A DNA stretch of 64,000 nucleotides from the NCBI GenBank assembly GCA_009599575.1, contig VWND01000012.1:1-64000 (forward strand), read 5' to 3'. This DNA is from Blumeriella jaapii (lineage: Eukaryota; Ascomycota; Leotiomycetes; Helotiales; Drepanopezizaceae). Made by a program: the position numbers and the translations under genes. Below are positions 9,915 through 23,399 of this stretch, one piece after another; the stretch's first letter is position 1; every line of letters begins with the position of its first letter. The notes beneath the pieces were generated by a model. The model was not told the origin of the DNA and did no database searches. It saw only the letters and a list, made by a program, of their open reading frames with translations.

Positions 9915-10641
9915 TGAATGGACCAAGGCGATACAGCCTTGCTGGGGCGGCGTTAAGAGAGAGAGGCATTGCAGGCGTACTCAGACTGGCTGGCTGCTGG
10001 TGACCCCTTACCTTAGACCTTGAATTGGATGTGTGAGGCAAGAAGCACGACTTCTCTCTCGCGCACGCCGTGAACATTGCTTGCCACTTACCTGACTCGT
10101 AGAGCTTCACTGCAACAAGGGAGGGTTCGTTGTACATCAAACGCGAGCATGAGAGTCCTGTGTGAGAGGAGCTAAGATGACACTGATCTTGTAGAAGATG
10201 GTCCTACTCTGATCTACTCTGATATTGGTTCGGATAGCATACTCAGTGCCATCGAACGGAATCCTATCTGCCGAGACCGTACACCAACGATGGGCAGCTT
10301 CTGATGTAGGAGAGAGAGAAATAGTACAGTCGACATGCTTCGAAGCATCTCAACCGACTGTGTTGTTTGTTTTGTTGACATCGAGCAGAGCAGCCGAGGC
10401 AGGCTAGTGCAGGCTGCACGTGCCGAAGTTCAGCCAGACGCGCTCAGATAAGTTCCGCGTCAAGCTGCAACCTGAACTTCAACACTTACATACCAGCTCC
10501 ACCAGCTCCATCAGCTTCATCAGCTACATCAACCTCAACACCACATCTCTCGGAGAATCACTCGTACCGACCTGCTACAGTCGGTCCAGCCTCAGATTGG
10601 GCTTCCAAGAATCACGCAGCACTGAGATATCACCCGCCATC
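9915..10641. other. Intergenic: lipoyl synthase 3' end and Rpn5 promoter
   Basis: No gene is supported. A CACGTG box lies at 10,417-10,422, about 220 bases before the Rpn5 start. Short CAGCTCCACCAGCTCCATCAGC-like text at about 10,494-10,530 is a degenerate 9-bp repeat in the presumed 5' leader. Confidence 0.6.
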
Positions 10642-12288
10642 ATGTCCGAAGCTCCAGTTCGCAAGCCCGACAAGGACTTCACCAGCGAGGTTGATAAACA
10701 GCTTCCGGAGGCCGAGAAGCTCGCGCAGGTACGCCATCTCTCCAACCAGATATGACGCTGGACTGACAGACACGCGCAGAGCAATGTGACCGGTGCGATT
10801 GAGAAGCTCACGGCGTTGGAGAAGCAAACAAGACAAGTCAGCGCATCCACAAACCAGTCGGCGCGCTCTTCTGCTAACCGCCAGCCAGGCATCGGATCTC
10901 GCATCTACGTCTCGCATCCTCGTCGCCATCGTCACACTCAGCAAGGACTCGGGCGATTGGAGCCTGCTGAACGAGCAAGTCTTGCTGCTCTCCAAGAAGC
11001 ATGGCCAGCTCAAGCAAGCCATCACCAAGATGGTGCAGGTGGTCATGGGCTTCCTGGACTCGGCACCCGACAGCGAGACCAAGCTATCGACTATCGACAC
11101 GCTGCGCACGGTCACGGAGGGCAAGATATTCGTCGAGGTGGAGCGGGCCCGCGTCACCAAGGTGCTGTCGGACATGAAGAGGGAGCAAGGCGATCTGAAG
11201 GCAGCCGCGGACATTCTCTGCGAGCTTCAGGTTGAGACGTTTGGCTCGATGGAGCGACGAGAAAAGACGGAGTTCATCTTGGCCCAAGTCGCGCTCTGCA
11301 TCGAGAACGAGGACTGGACCCAAGCTGGCATCCTGAGCCGGAAGATCAGCACCAAGTACTTGTCGAGAAAGCCGAAGAAGAGCGAGGAGCAGCTGGCCAA
11401 GGAGAAGACGGAGCGCGAGAAGAAGAGAGGCAAGGGAGAGGACGTTCCAGAGCCGGTCGAGGACGATGTGACGGATTTGAAGCTGCGATACTACGAGCAG
11501 CAGATCACCTTGGCCAAGCACGACGACAAGTACCTGGATGCGTGCAAGCACTACAGACAGGTGTTGGACACGGAGGCCGTGGAGGAGGATGCCCAGAAAC
11601 TCCAATCGGTACGCTCCTCTGCCTGCCTGCCTGCCTGCCTGCCTGGGCGATGTGATGGTGCTAACTGGCCCAGGTCCTCCAAAGAATCATCTACTACGTG
11701 ATCCTCGCCCCCTACGACCACGAGCAATCGGACCTCCTCCACCGCGTCTTCCGCGACACTCGCAACGCCCAAGTCCCCCTGGAGGCCCAACTGCTCAAGC
11801 TCTTCACCGTGCACGAGCTCATGCGCTGGCCTGAAGTGTCCAAGATCTTCGGCCCTCACCTCTGCCAAACCGACGTCTTCGACGCCACGCCGGGCCAGTC
11901 CTCGGATCCGCAAGCACACACCCGCTGGGTCGATCTCCGCAAGCGTGTCATCGAGCACAACGTCCGCGTCGTCGCCAAATACTACACGCGCATCCAGATG
12001 CCGCGCCTCACCCAGCTCCTGGACCTGACGGAAGACGAGACGGAGAAGTACATCAGCGAGCTGGTGACGGCGAAGACGGTGTATGCGAAGATCGACCGTC
12101 CGGCGCGGATCGTCAACTTTGCGAAGCCGAGGGATGCGGACGACGTGTTGAACGAGTGGAGCGCGAACATGCGGAGCTTGCTGGGCCATCTGGAGCGCAT
12201 CGATCATCTGATTACGAAGGAGGAGATGATGGCGAGGATCCAGCCGGCACCGGCCTCCAAGGCGGGCAAGACGGGGAGGGCGCATTGA
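10642..12288 (+). CDS. RPN5: 26S proteasome lid subunit Rpn5 (PSMD12 family)
   Basis: Rpn5 is a scaffold subunit of the lid of the 19S regulatory particle, needed to assemble and hold the lid on the proteasome; in fungi the same protein can also sit in the COP9 signalosome. Four exons fit: 10,642-10,728, 10,780-10,836, 10,889-11,608 and 11,674-12,288, all in phase 0, giving 492 residues, the usual length. Introns have GT-AG ends, with CTAAC branch points in introns 2 and 3. The N-terminal half is helical repeat with the conserved stretch WSLLNEQVLLLSKKHGQLKQ at about residues 70-95. The PCI domain lies at about residues 330-440, with LLKLFTVHELMRW before its winged-helix part. The C-terminal helix used in lid assembly follows, ending in MMARIQ. 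Intron 3 contains a run of GCCT tetramers. The start context CCATCATGT is good. Confidence 0.95.
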
Positions 12289-12581
12289 GCGAGGGATTCT
12301 GATTGCATGAAGCAGGCCTGGGCCGGTGCTGCTGGAGGGCGGAGGGGAGCACTCGACGCGAGAGACGGCGCTGTACTACTCGTCTGGAGTCTAGGTATCG
12401 ATGCCGATTTGCGTGCCTCCTCTTCCGCGCGTATCAAGCCTGCCGTTGTCTGCGTCTGTGTCTGTGTCTGTGTCTGTGTCTGTGTCTCCCACACGCCACG
12501 CTCTGCTCGAACCCACGTCGTCTACGCTTCCCATGTCTCAATCACCTTTCCACCCCGTTCTCGCCCACAGCTGTGCCCATC
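12289..12581. other. Convergent intergenic region
   Basis: The 293 bases between the converging Rpn5 and FSH1-type genes must hold both 3' ends. The only structure I see is a hexamer repeat, given separately. No polyadenylation signal can be fixed by eye. Confidence 0.6.
12451..12488. repeat. TGTGTC hexamer microsatellite
   Basis: About six copies of TGTGTC lie between the converging 3' ends of Rpn5 and the FSH1-type hydrolase. Confidence 0.85.
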
Positions 12582-13731
<1,150 letters not shown>

Positions 13732-13955
13732 GCCGCCTCTCGCTGTCGCCAGCCTGCTTGCGTCTCGGCGGGGAGACACTCGGCGAGAGCGAAGACAGCG
13801 GGATTGATGGGAGACTCGAAGATGCGTCGTTGTGGGTATTGGTTGGAGAATCGTAGATGTGTGCTGGTTGTCGCTGGCTGGCGAGTTGAATGTGAGATGG
13901 ACGAGGCTGACTTGCAAGTACTAACTACTGTGGGTGGACACATGAAGTTGCGCGT
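13732..13955. other. Promoter region of the FSH1-type gene
   Basis: About 225 bases separate the start codon at 13,731 from the edge of the AT-rich block. I see no gene and no clear motif. In-frame codons up to 13,917 exist but lack family similarity. Confidence 0.5.
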
Positions 13956-14225
13956 CAGTAGATAATCCTTACCTCAACAAAATTCTACTACTTTTACAAT
14001 TTTATAACTCCACCAACAATTAATCGATTTTAATTTCAATTAGCTTTGATGAAAGCTGAAAATCGAAAGAATATTCGATTTCAATCAGTATTTAAGATAT
14101 TATCCATTTGCAGCCTTGACAGCGTTTACCCTTTTTTGCATCCTTTTCGCCAGTTTATTTAATAATTGGGTTTCCAAAAGCTTCTACGCCTTTTATGCAG
14201 TTTTTATTAATAAAAGCTAAGTTAT
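13956..14225 (-). mobile_element. Remnant of a Tc1/mariner transposon (C-terminal transposase end)
   Basis: Read on the minus strand, about 14,185-14,090 encodes a decayed stretch with LLNKLAKRMQKRVNAV followed by KAANG, which matches the end of Tc1/mariner transposases (the SMPRRVQAVIDAKGG region). The sequence from CAGTAGATAATCCTTACC at about 13,956 could be the terminal inverted repeat, because the change from gene-block to AT-rich composition falls exactly there. The rest of the element is missing or unrecognisable. The family is likely; the exact ends are a guess. Confidence 0.45.
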
Positions 14226-14281
14226 ATCGTTATATTTTTTAACGATTAGCTTTGGTTTAAGTTTATTATTTTAGCTCTAAG

Positions 14282-14456
14282 TGTCACGACTCACTCTTTT
14301 GCTGTGACGATCTAATCAGTCGGAGGGCTGGAAGATGTGACGACTCACTCTTTTGCCACCTCTCGTGTCACCCCAGCAACTACGTGTAGCTGCAAGCTCC
14401 CTGGTCTCCTGGTAGGTCTTCCTATCAACTATGGAAACTATTCATATATATAAGGC
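14282..14456 (+). repeat. Little-mutated island with a repeated 19-bp start, possible LTR edge
   Basis: TGTCACGACTCACTCTTTT at 14,282 recurs as TGTGACGACTCACTCTTTT at 14,336. The following bases keep CpA and CpC, unlike their surroundings. It lies upstream of the gag traces of Gypsy element A and begins with TG, so it may be part of the 5' LTR of A; no partner LTR is in the window. Confidence 0.35.
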
Positions 14457-15359
14457 TTTTTTTTTAATAACTTCTGCCTTTTGCAATTGTTGATTTTAAA
14501 TAAATATTTTTGTTACAAAATTAAAAGCTCGTTTTTTATATTATATAAACACGGCGATCAATTAATTAATCTTCTAGCCCTTCGACTGATTAAATCGTTA
14601 TATTATTAACAATTTTTTTTCTACGCTGGCGACGGCGTAAACTATTTTTCTTTTCGAATTTTTTACGAATTATACCAAAATGATCGACCGGTCGTAAAAA
14701 AGCTTATTTCCGTATTTCGCGAAAAATAATTTTTGTTTAACGATCTTTTTTTTAACAGAGCTTTTCAGCTTTTGCTATTACATTTTAACTTTTCTTTTTT
14801 TAATCAGCGAAAAAGCAGCTTTTTCCAAAAGCTTTTTTATTTGAAAAACAGTTTTTTTTTCGAGAAAAAAAAAACAAAAAAAAGGACAGAGCGCTAACCA
14901 TTTCGCCTGCCATTTTTTTCTTGCAGCCTAGCGCTAAAAGCGTTTAATTGAAACTTTTGCAAAATCAATTGAAAAAAGCGCAAAAGCGTAAACGACAATT
15001 TTTAAAAACTATACGACTGCGACAGACCTTTTAATCAAAGCGTTTAATAGAATTTATCGAACGTGTTTCTGCCAGTCGCGAATCTGCTGCTTTTTTTTTT
15101 CGCAACGTTTTATTTTAATTAATAAACGTTGCAAATTAATTTCCACGCTTTTCGCGAACTTTTTTCAAATTTTTTTTAACGGCTAAAATTTTAGCGCGCT
15201 TTTTAAACGCTATAATTTCTATTTATTTGCTAACTTTCGACTAGTTCGTATAAAACGCGTTTCGAATTTTAAGTTTAAGCTAAATAATAATAAAAATTAC
15301 AAAGCACGCCACTAAAAAACTAAAGTTTTCGATAATTTCGAATTTTATTACGATTGTTT

Positions 15360-15900
15360 CGCTAGCGATCGATTTCGCAAGAATTATATATTCGATTAAA
15401 CCGAAAGCGTAGCTAAAAAATTTCTTATCCCGCGTATTTTGAACCGTTTCGATTTTATATCTTTCGAAGAATTAATTAAAAAAGTCGCCGATTTTCTGGC
15501 CGATTTTTTCGACGTTTAAAAGGCCGAAAACGAATTTAAAATATTTGCAATAAATACGCATAACGATTTTTAGCGATTTTATTTGCGATTTTCCATTTTC
15601 GCAGCAAACGCTTAAATACGAATTAATAAATAATTTCGAAACGTTTTCGCGATAAAATTCCAAAGCGTTTACGAAAAAAGCTATATTTGAAATAAGCGCG
15701 TATAACGATTTTTAAGGATTGGTTTATCGCCGTCCGTTAAAAAAAACAAAATTAATTAGCTAAACGAATTTTATACGCGAATCGCTTTTTAATTAAGTTT
15801 ATTACTTATTAAAATAATAAATTTTTAACCAAAACGTATTACGAGTCAAATCGTACGTACGAAAATCGTTCAAATGCTTTACAAGCTCTTTTTTAGTTTT
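15360..15900 (+). pseudogene. Decayed gag of Gypsy A
   Basis: In the plus strand a broken frame reads KVADFLADFF then KAENEFKIFAIN and continues with QGLVYRRPLKK; this resembles the helical core of Ty3/Gypsy gag. Several stops interrupt it. It is assigned to gag by position upstream of the pol traces and general resemblance, not by a diagnostic motif. Confidence 0.4.
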
Positions 15901-17539
15901 TTGCTATTTTTCTTTTCTACGCCAAAACGCTTTTTTTAACGTTTTTTTTTTTTCGATCGGACCAACGATAACGCTCGTTTTTTATTTTATATTAAAAAGT
16001 TCAAAAAAGCTAATTTGCACGACCTTTTACGGGCCGACCTTCGGTTCCATTTAAAAGCTTTTTTAAGCTAATAAATATAAACGAAATCGAGCCGGCTGAA
16101 AACTCGCCTTTTGATAATAATAATAAAAACGAAAATCTTTTTTTAAACGATTTTCAAAACGCATACGAAAAAGTTGAAAGCTTTTCCGCTAATCGAAAAA
16201 ACGCTCAGGCTTAAGCAAAGCCTTTTTTTTAAACGTATTACGCGATATACGTTATTTTAACGTTCGAAAACTTTTTAGTAGCGATTTATTAATAATTCCC
16301 GTTATATTTATTAAAAATGGCTTTTCGTATAAAATAAAAGCGCTCGCCGATTTTAAAACGAACGGTTATGCGTTAATCGATTCGGCGCTGATCAAATCTT
16401 TTTTTTTTTTTTTTAATTTTTGATTTAATTTTTTCCGGTTTTTATTTTCGTAAAAAAGTATAATAAAACTCGTGGCCATTTAATTATATATTTTACGCTT
16501 TTTAATTTTATTATTAATAATTAAATACAATCGTTTATTTTTTTTTAATTATTAATTTCGGAAATTATAGTATAATTCTAAGAAAAGCTTGATTGGCCGA
16601 ACACCAAGTTTTACTAAATTGTAATAAACGCAAGCTTTATTGGCCGAAGTCTTATCCCTTACAGCTTTTTACGCTCGTTGTATTAAAATCTTTTATTTGC
16701 ATTTTCGAAAAATTCAATTTCGTTATTAAAACGACGTTATAAAACGTAATAAAAACCTTGACCAATTGTGGCAGATTTACGACGCTGTGCGAAACGCGAA
16801 AAGGTCGAATTTCATTCGCGGTGCCAATTTCGATAACGACGCTAATAAAATAATACAAAAAATTATATTATTTTTTCAGGCTGCCGATCCTTTTCTTATT
16901 ATTTCTTTTTTTTTTTTCCTTTCGTTAAAACAGCTTTTTCGTTTTACGAAAAACAATTATATTAAAAACCGAAAAAAGGTTTTCGCCGCGATGGTTTTTC
17001 AGCTTAATATAATCGATAGTTTAAATAAACTATTTTTTGAATTTTTCAAACGACCAGTTCGAAAACGAGTTTCTTAATCTACTGCTTATTTAATTTCCAT
17101 TTGCTAAATTATTGCATACGCTTTTAAGCTGATTTTCAGAAAAAAAGCAATTGAAATGTTTTCAACCTTTTTGTACGAAATCGACAAAATATTAAACGAT
17201 TTTACGTATAACATTTTTTAAAACTTAATTTTACAATTTTTTCGAACGTTTCAAAACCAACGAAATATCGATTTCGACCTTTTTAATTAGTTTAGCAAAG
17301 CTAGTTTTAAATAAACTTTTTTTCGAATTTTTTTTCCGGAAATATAAAAATTTCGAATACGTGTTTTTTAAAGCCGCTAATAACGAGCTAGCCTTTCACC
17401 GGCCCTACGATTACAAAATCGAGCTTATTATTAATAAAAAAAGCTGAAATACACTTTTTTATATAAAATATCGATTCCGAAGCTCGAAATTATTAAAATC
17501 TATTTGTAAAATAATTTTGACAAAAACTTTATCGAATTT

Positions 17540-18121
17540 TTTATCGTTTTTTTCGCTGCTTTAATGCTTTTCGTTAAAAAACCCGACGGTTTATTGCGTT
17601 TTTGTATCGATTATCGAGTTTTTAATAATATTATTCGTAAAAATCGCTATTTCCTTTTTGTTATCGATAAGACTTTTGTTCGTTTTTCGAAAGCGCGAAT
17701 TTTTACGAAGTTCGATATTCGTTAAGTTTTTTACAAAATTCGAATAAACTCCGCTAATAAAAAACTGACGACGTTTCGTACGCGTTTCGGCGCTTATAAA
17801 TGCAAAATGTTATTTTTTGGCTTTATTAATAAATTCGCAATTTACTAACGTTATATAAACGACGTTTTTTTCGATTATTTAAACGATTTTTATATTATAT
17901 ATTTAAATAATATTTTTATTTATTCGTCCGACTTTTTAAAACACGCTATATACGTTCGCAAAATGCTTTAAAAACTCGCTAACGCTAAATTACAAGCCGA
18001 TATTCGGAAGTTTGAATTTAACGTTATTCGAACCCGTTATCTAAGTTTTATTATTTTTATTAAAAGCTTAAAAATAAACCCAAAGAAAATCTTCGTGGTC
18101 GCTTACTAAAAGCTTTTTATT
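17540..18121 (+). pseudogene. Decayed reverse transcriptase of Gypsy A
   Basis: The frame shows the Gypsy blocks in order: LLRFCIDYRVFN at about 17,590, NRYFLFVIDKTF, ARIFTKFDIR at about 17,695, KIRI, TTFRTRFGAY at about 17,770, and YLNNIFIYSS at about 17,910, where the catalytic YLDD aspartates have mutated to asparagine. It stops at the insertion of element B and the next family block (FYRRFI) is found after B at about 25,540. Confidence 0.82.
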
Positions 18122-18535
18122 TGTAAAAATTGAAAGGCAGGGAAACACTAGTTCAGACAATAAAACTCAGATAAAATTGGGTTAATAATCAGACTGATTT
18201 CTATCTTTTATATTTCTAATAAAAGGCGTGTATAAGTACAAAAAAAAGGATGGAGCCTTCGAGAAAAGTATTTCCCAGGAAACCAGGCGAATTCTATTTA
18301 ATATGCTTTTCCAGCTTTTATCCCGACCTTTTTTTAATTTTTTTTAATATAATTTTAATAATTGGTTTTTTAATAATTATTTTTATAAAATGTTTTATTT
18401 AAATATTATTTTTAGTTTTTACAATATTATCCGGCCTTTACGGTCTATCCGTAAAAAGTATTATTCGAAGATTAATAAAAAGCAAAAGGTTTTGGCGGAT
18501 TATTTAATTTATATACGTAATATTAGTTTTTGATA
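18122..18535 (-). repeat. 3' LTR of Gypsy B
   Basis: This 414-bp copy matches 25,074-25,487 along its whole length with C-T and G-A differences only. The first third is little mutated, the rest heavily mutated, the opposite of its partner. Confidence 0.92.
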
Positions 18536-18899
18536 TTACTTTTTTTTTTAAGCTTTTGATTTTTAAAAACGATTGATTTTTTTATGCGTAAGCTTTCGTA
18601 TATAACGTGCGTTACGCTTTCGAAATAACGTGCGGTTTCTTTCGCTTTTGATCGTGAATTATAACTGTTTTTTTCGCTTTCGGTCGTAAATTATAGCTGT
18701 TTTGCTGTTTTGTTTTTTTTATTTTCGGTAGCGCTCGTATTTTTGTTTAAAAAAGCTTTTTTTTTAAAATAGCCGCTATTTTCCTGCTTAACTTTTTTTT
18801 TTTTTTTATTTTTTTTTTTCGTTAGCTTTTTTTTATTTTAATCAATTGCTTTTCGCCGTATTCGCCGCGAACTTTCAAAATGCTTTTGATTTTTATTTG

Positions 18900-19480
18900 C
18901 TTTCGATATATCCGCTTAATTTTACGCGAAAGCATTATAACGGCCTTTTTGCTTTTTTGCGTTTTCGAGCTTTTTAGCGTAAAATGCAACCGTTGCAAAG
19001 CTTCGTATATTTAATGCTTTTTTATAAATTTTTTAAATTTTTACTCGGATTCGTTTTTAATTAGCTACAAATTTCTGCCGCACGCGCTATCGAAGCGCAA
19101 ATTTTTTTCGCGAGCTTTAACGATTTTATAAATCGTTTCGATATTATTATCGCCGCTGCCGTTTTTTTTTTTTTGCTGCCGAAGCTAAAGCTTTTGTTAA
19201 AATTTTTATCGATTTTATTATTTACGACGCTTATATAAATCGTTTTAAAAAAAATAACGCTTCGGCTTTTATAATAGTCGGAAATCGTACGAATCGCGCC
19301 GCGGCTCGGGCTGCCGCTGCGGCTGCTGCTGCTGCGTCCGCTTTTGCCGGTTTGGCGGCTGCTGCTATTTTAAAAGCTTTAGCTGCGCCGGCCCCTTTTT
19401 TTAACGACGTTAATATAAAACGTATTTTCCGACGTTTCGAAAACGTCGCTCGGACCTATTTTAAAACCAATTAAATTAAA
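18900..19480 (+). other. Alanine-rich open stretch opposite to Gypsy B
   Basis: Between the chromodomain and the 3' LTR of B, the plus strand has about 100 codons without stop (about 19,174-19,470) coding an Ala-rich segment. It may be a by-product of RIP, since GCN codons resist this damage. I do not assign a function. Confidence 0.25.
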
Positions 19481-19759
19481 TTTTAAATTTCTACGAAAAT
19501 ATCGTAATTGCAATTTAAAATTCGATTACGGCTATTGTAAAAGCTTTAATTAAAATAAATCGAATATTCTGCGAATTCGTTTAGTACTAATTCTTTTTAG
19601 CTTGCCGCTGCTTTTAAATTTAAAAAAAATAATAATAAAAAAAAAAAAAAACAATAATAATACGGAAAATAAATCGCTTTAACGGCGATTTTAAAATTTT
19701 CTAAATGTTTTTTTTTTTTTTTTTTGCTTTTTACGACGCGCATTCGTTATTGCTCCGTT

Positions 19760-21400
19760 GCTATTATTTATCGTATTTTTTAAATATTTTTTTACAACTT
19801 TTTTTACGTTCGTAAAATAATTTTCTGGCTTTTACGAATCTTCGTTTAATAAATAACTTTTTTATCGTATTAAATAATATCGACTTTTTTTTGTATTTTT
19901 GTAAATTTATATTAATTTAATTTCGTATTTTTCGGATTTTTAAAATTTTATTATATTATTTTTCGATTCGATATCGTTCCGATTCTGCCAAAATTTTAAT
20001 AAAAAAACGTGGAAAATATCGTGAATACGATATTAAGAAAAAAGTTCGAATTAATAAGCTTGGCCGTATTCGTATATAATTCGCTTGATTTTAAAAAGCT
20101 TTAGATATTTATTTAAAAGCTTTCGAAAAAGTCGCAGCTATCGAAGGTTTTTAATCGATAATAATATTTTATCGTTTATTTAAAATTTAATTTTTTTATA
20201 TTTAACGTCGTAAAATCTTTTATAATTCGCGTTAACTTTTTTTAGCTTTTTATTAAGTAATTTTTTTTTTTTGTAATATTTTAATTCGTTTTTCCGCTAA
20301 CGATATTTTTTTTTTTACGACGTCGCTTTCGACGTTGCTGCTAAATTCTAAATAAAAGCCGTATAGCATACGAAAAAAAATAAAATCCGTAAAAGCGTAT
20401 ATCGAATTGTTATACGTAAACTCGGCTAAAACAAGCTTCGTAATCTAATCGTTTTATCGATAATCGTAATACGTACGAAAATAAAATTTTAAAATTTAAT
20501 ATTAACGTTTCGTTTGGCTATCGGTTTGAAAATAAAAAGCGATGTTTAATCGACGTCGTATTTGTAAATAAAATATTACTAAAAACCAAATTTTATTAAA
20601 AAAAACTGACCTTTTGTTTATAATAATTTTTTTAAAACAGCCAAAATTTTTGTAAATATATTATATAAATATTTTAATTAAATTTAAAGCTAAAATCGTT
20701 TTTTGTATCGGTATATATTTCGACAGCTTCGTATACCGGTTTATTATAACGAATATCGAATCGTAAATACGATTTCGTTTTTTGCTAAAAAATAAATCCG
20801 TAATAAAATCTATAATTATTTTTTCTCAAAGTTTTGTAAAAGTCGAAAAAAAAAGCTAATTCGCTATAGGATCGGTGTTTTCTAAATTTGCTTTTTTAGC
20901 ATTTTTTATACGTATTAACGTAACGCTTTACGTCGCTTCGTAAATCAAATCAAAAATACTTTTTTTCGACCAATTTTAGCGTTCGCCGAAAGCTTTAATA
21001 GCCGGCGGTCGAATCGTCGTAATTAATTTTTAATATTTCGTTTTTAATAACGCTTTTATTCGAAATATACGCACGTTTTTTATAACGTAATAATTTATTT
21101 TAGCTTATACGCTAATATTTTTCGAATCCGGCTCGATTGCTTTGCGAAGCCGATTCGTACGTTTTTTGTAATACGAAAAAATCAGATTTTTGCAATTTAA
21201 AAATAATTTTATAAATCGGTTTTGCTAGCTCGTTATTAGCCGTTTCGGATTATAATAATATAACGGCTACGCTCCGTAATATATATTATTTGCAATTAAT
21301 AATATTAGCAAAAAATAATCCGGCGAAAAAGCTTTTTATTTAGCTTTTGTCCGTTTGCTTTTTACTTTTTAATTTCGTTAATAAAAGCTTCGAATATTTA
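19760..21400 (-). pseudogene. Decayed integrase and chromodomain of Gypsy B
   Basis: On the minus strand the integrase core motif survives as QTDSQTKR at about 20,500 (family form QTDGQTER), followed by LAEFTYNNS, YRIHDIFHVFLLKFW and, at about 19,770-19,960, a chromodomain with text like RYLIR..SYLLNEDS and FTNVKKVVKKYL. Chromodomains bind methylated histone tails and steer integration to heterochromatin. Stops interrupt every block. Confidence 0.75.
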
Positions 21401-21539
21401 TCGGCGCGAAATAGTTTATGCTCCGATTTTAAACGTATTTTTACTACGGAAAATATTTTAAAATTTCTTAAATAAGCTAGTTTTAGCTTACGATATAGCG
21501 TAGGCAGCTGCTCGTTATTTTTTTTAAATTTTTTTTTTA

Positions 21540-22900
21540 AATTTGGCCGGCGGAAAAAACCATTCGCCGAATTAAAAACTTTTGTTTTATATTCGATTGC
21601 AAAATCGTATTTAGCTAGCTCGTCGGCCCATTTCGCTTAGCGTCCGTTTAACGTTTTTTCGTAAAAAAGTATTTCAGATTATAATAATTTATACGTATAA
21701 TAATATCGTCGGAAACGCTACGTAAATATTGGTTTTATTATTTAAAAGCGTAAATTATAATTATTAACTTAGCGTCGTAAACTTCGTATTTTTGTTTTAT
21801 AAAAAAAAGCTTTTTCGAATAATATACGATAAAATGCGAACGTGTTTCCGCATTTTTCCCGAATAATTAAAATAATATTCCGTTTATAACGAATTTCGAA
21901 ACGTTTGTTTCGATTTGGATTTTTAATCGAAAATCTAAATAGCGTAAAATCGGTGTTTGGCAAAACTTTTTTTTTAAAAATAAAAAAGCGATTTTCGCTT
22001 CGAATAAAAAACGAAAAAGGCCCGATATTCTTTTTTCGTTATTTTTTTTTTAAAAAATTTATAATAAATCGGCAAAACTTAGCGTAGTTTTTAATAAATA
22101 ATTTGTAAAAATTAATAAAACCCAAAAACATTTAAATATCTCGCTATATAATTAAAAAAAAGCTATTTCCGAATATTATTTATTTTTTCTAAATTTATTT
22201 CAATTTTCGTAAAAATAACAACGAAGCTTAGAAATTCGATCGTATTCGTATCGAAAGCATATTTTTTCAGATTTTCGTAAAGTTTATTAATACGAAATCT
22301 TTCGAAAACTTTTTTTATCGCGTTTATATAATCGTCGGGATTTTCGGAAAATTTTAAAATATCGTCGAAATAAATTATATACGTAATATTTATTAAACCG
22401 ACTAAAGCTTAATTAATATACGCTTGAAAAGTTGCTAATGCGTTCGAAAAACCGAAAAATAATACGCAATATTCGAAATGTTCGTAACGAATGCGAAACG
22501 CAATTTTTTATTTATCTTTCTTTTTTATTCGAAAGCGATAATACGCCCAAATAAAATCTAGCTTAATAAATATTTTAGCTTTTTTCAAACGATTTAAAAT
22601 TTCGCTTATAAAAAATAAAAAAGTTCGATTTTTAACCGTAATTGCGTTTAAACTCTTATAATTAACGCATAATTGTAAACTTCCGTTTTTTTTCGGTATA
22701 AATATTACCGGTGCGCCGGCAAAGCTAATAAATCTTTTTATCTAACTTTTTTTTAAATTCGAATCGAAATATTCGCGCAATTCGATAAATTCAGATTCCG
22801 ACAAAAAATAAATTGGTTTTTAAAAAAAATCCTTTTTTTCCGCGAAATTTATTCGATATTTTATAAAATAATAAAAAGCTAAAATAACCGCGGCGGTATC
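21540..22900 (-). pseudogene. Decayed reverse transcriptase and RNase H of Gypsy B
   Basis: On the minus strand the blocks GFSNALATFQAYIN and YIIYFDDILKFSEN (about 22,340-22,460) mark the catalytic region with the FDD aspartates retained. RNase H follows at about 21,540-22,000 with AKWADELAKYDFAIEY-like text, normal for Gypsy. Several stops are present. Confidence 0.82.
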
Positions 22901-23399
22901 GTCGAACACGTCGGCGTAATCGTCGTATTTAAAAGGTAATTAATACTGTTTTTTAATAGCTTTTTTTAAAACGATACAAAACGCTTGCTTTTTTTTGAAT
23001 TTCTTTTTAGAACGTTTAATTATAACGAAATTAAATTGTAAACGTTCGATTAAATATCGTTACGATTTAGCTCGAAAATTTATAACGGAATCGATATTTC
23101 GCAACTAAAAAAATCTTAAAATAAATAAAATTCTTAAGATATTTATATCGCAAATTACGAAATCGCTTTGTATTTTTTTAATTATTTTATAATTATTAAT
23201 AGCGCGAATAAATTGCGTATGCGTGCCGTAAATAATTACTTTTTTTTTTTAACCGTAAATAAATTAATACGTTTTTAAATTGATTTTCATTTATATTTAA
23301 TTAATAACTTTTAGATTACGCAGTTTTTTTTCGCGCCGTAATCGATAAAAGCTCGTTTCGTACGAATTTCGTTTTTAGCTTTTTTAATCTCGATTAAAA

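Larger units (their letters stand above)
14540..18121 (+). mobile_element. Gypsy retrotransposon A, 5' part
   Basis: This plus-strand element carries decayed gag-like text near 15.4-15.9 kb and reverse transcriptase from 17.5 kb. It is interrupted at 18,121 by element B and resumes at 25,493. The 5 bases before the break (TTATT, 18,117-18,121) are repeated after B, which proves the insertion order. Its 5' end is not fixed. Confidence 0.7.

Noticed and set aside
13739..13917. Upstream extension of the FSH1-type protein to a start at 13,917
   Set aside because: No family similarity before the KLKILMLHG block; the start at 13,731 is closer to normal length.
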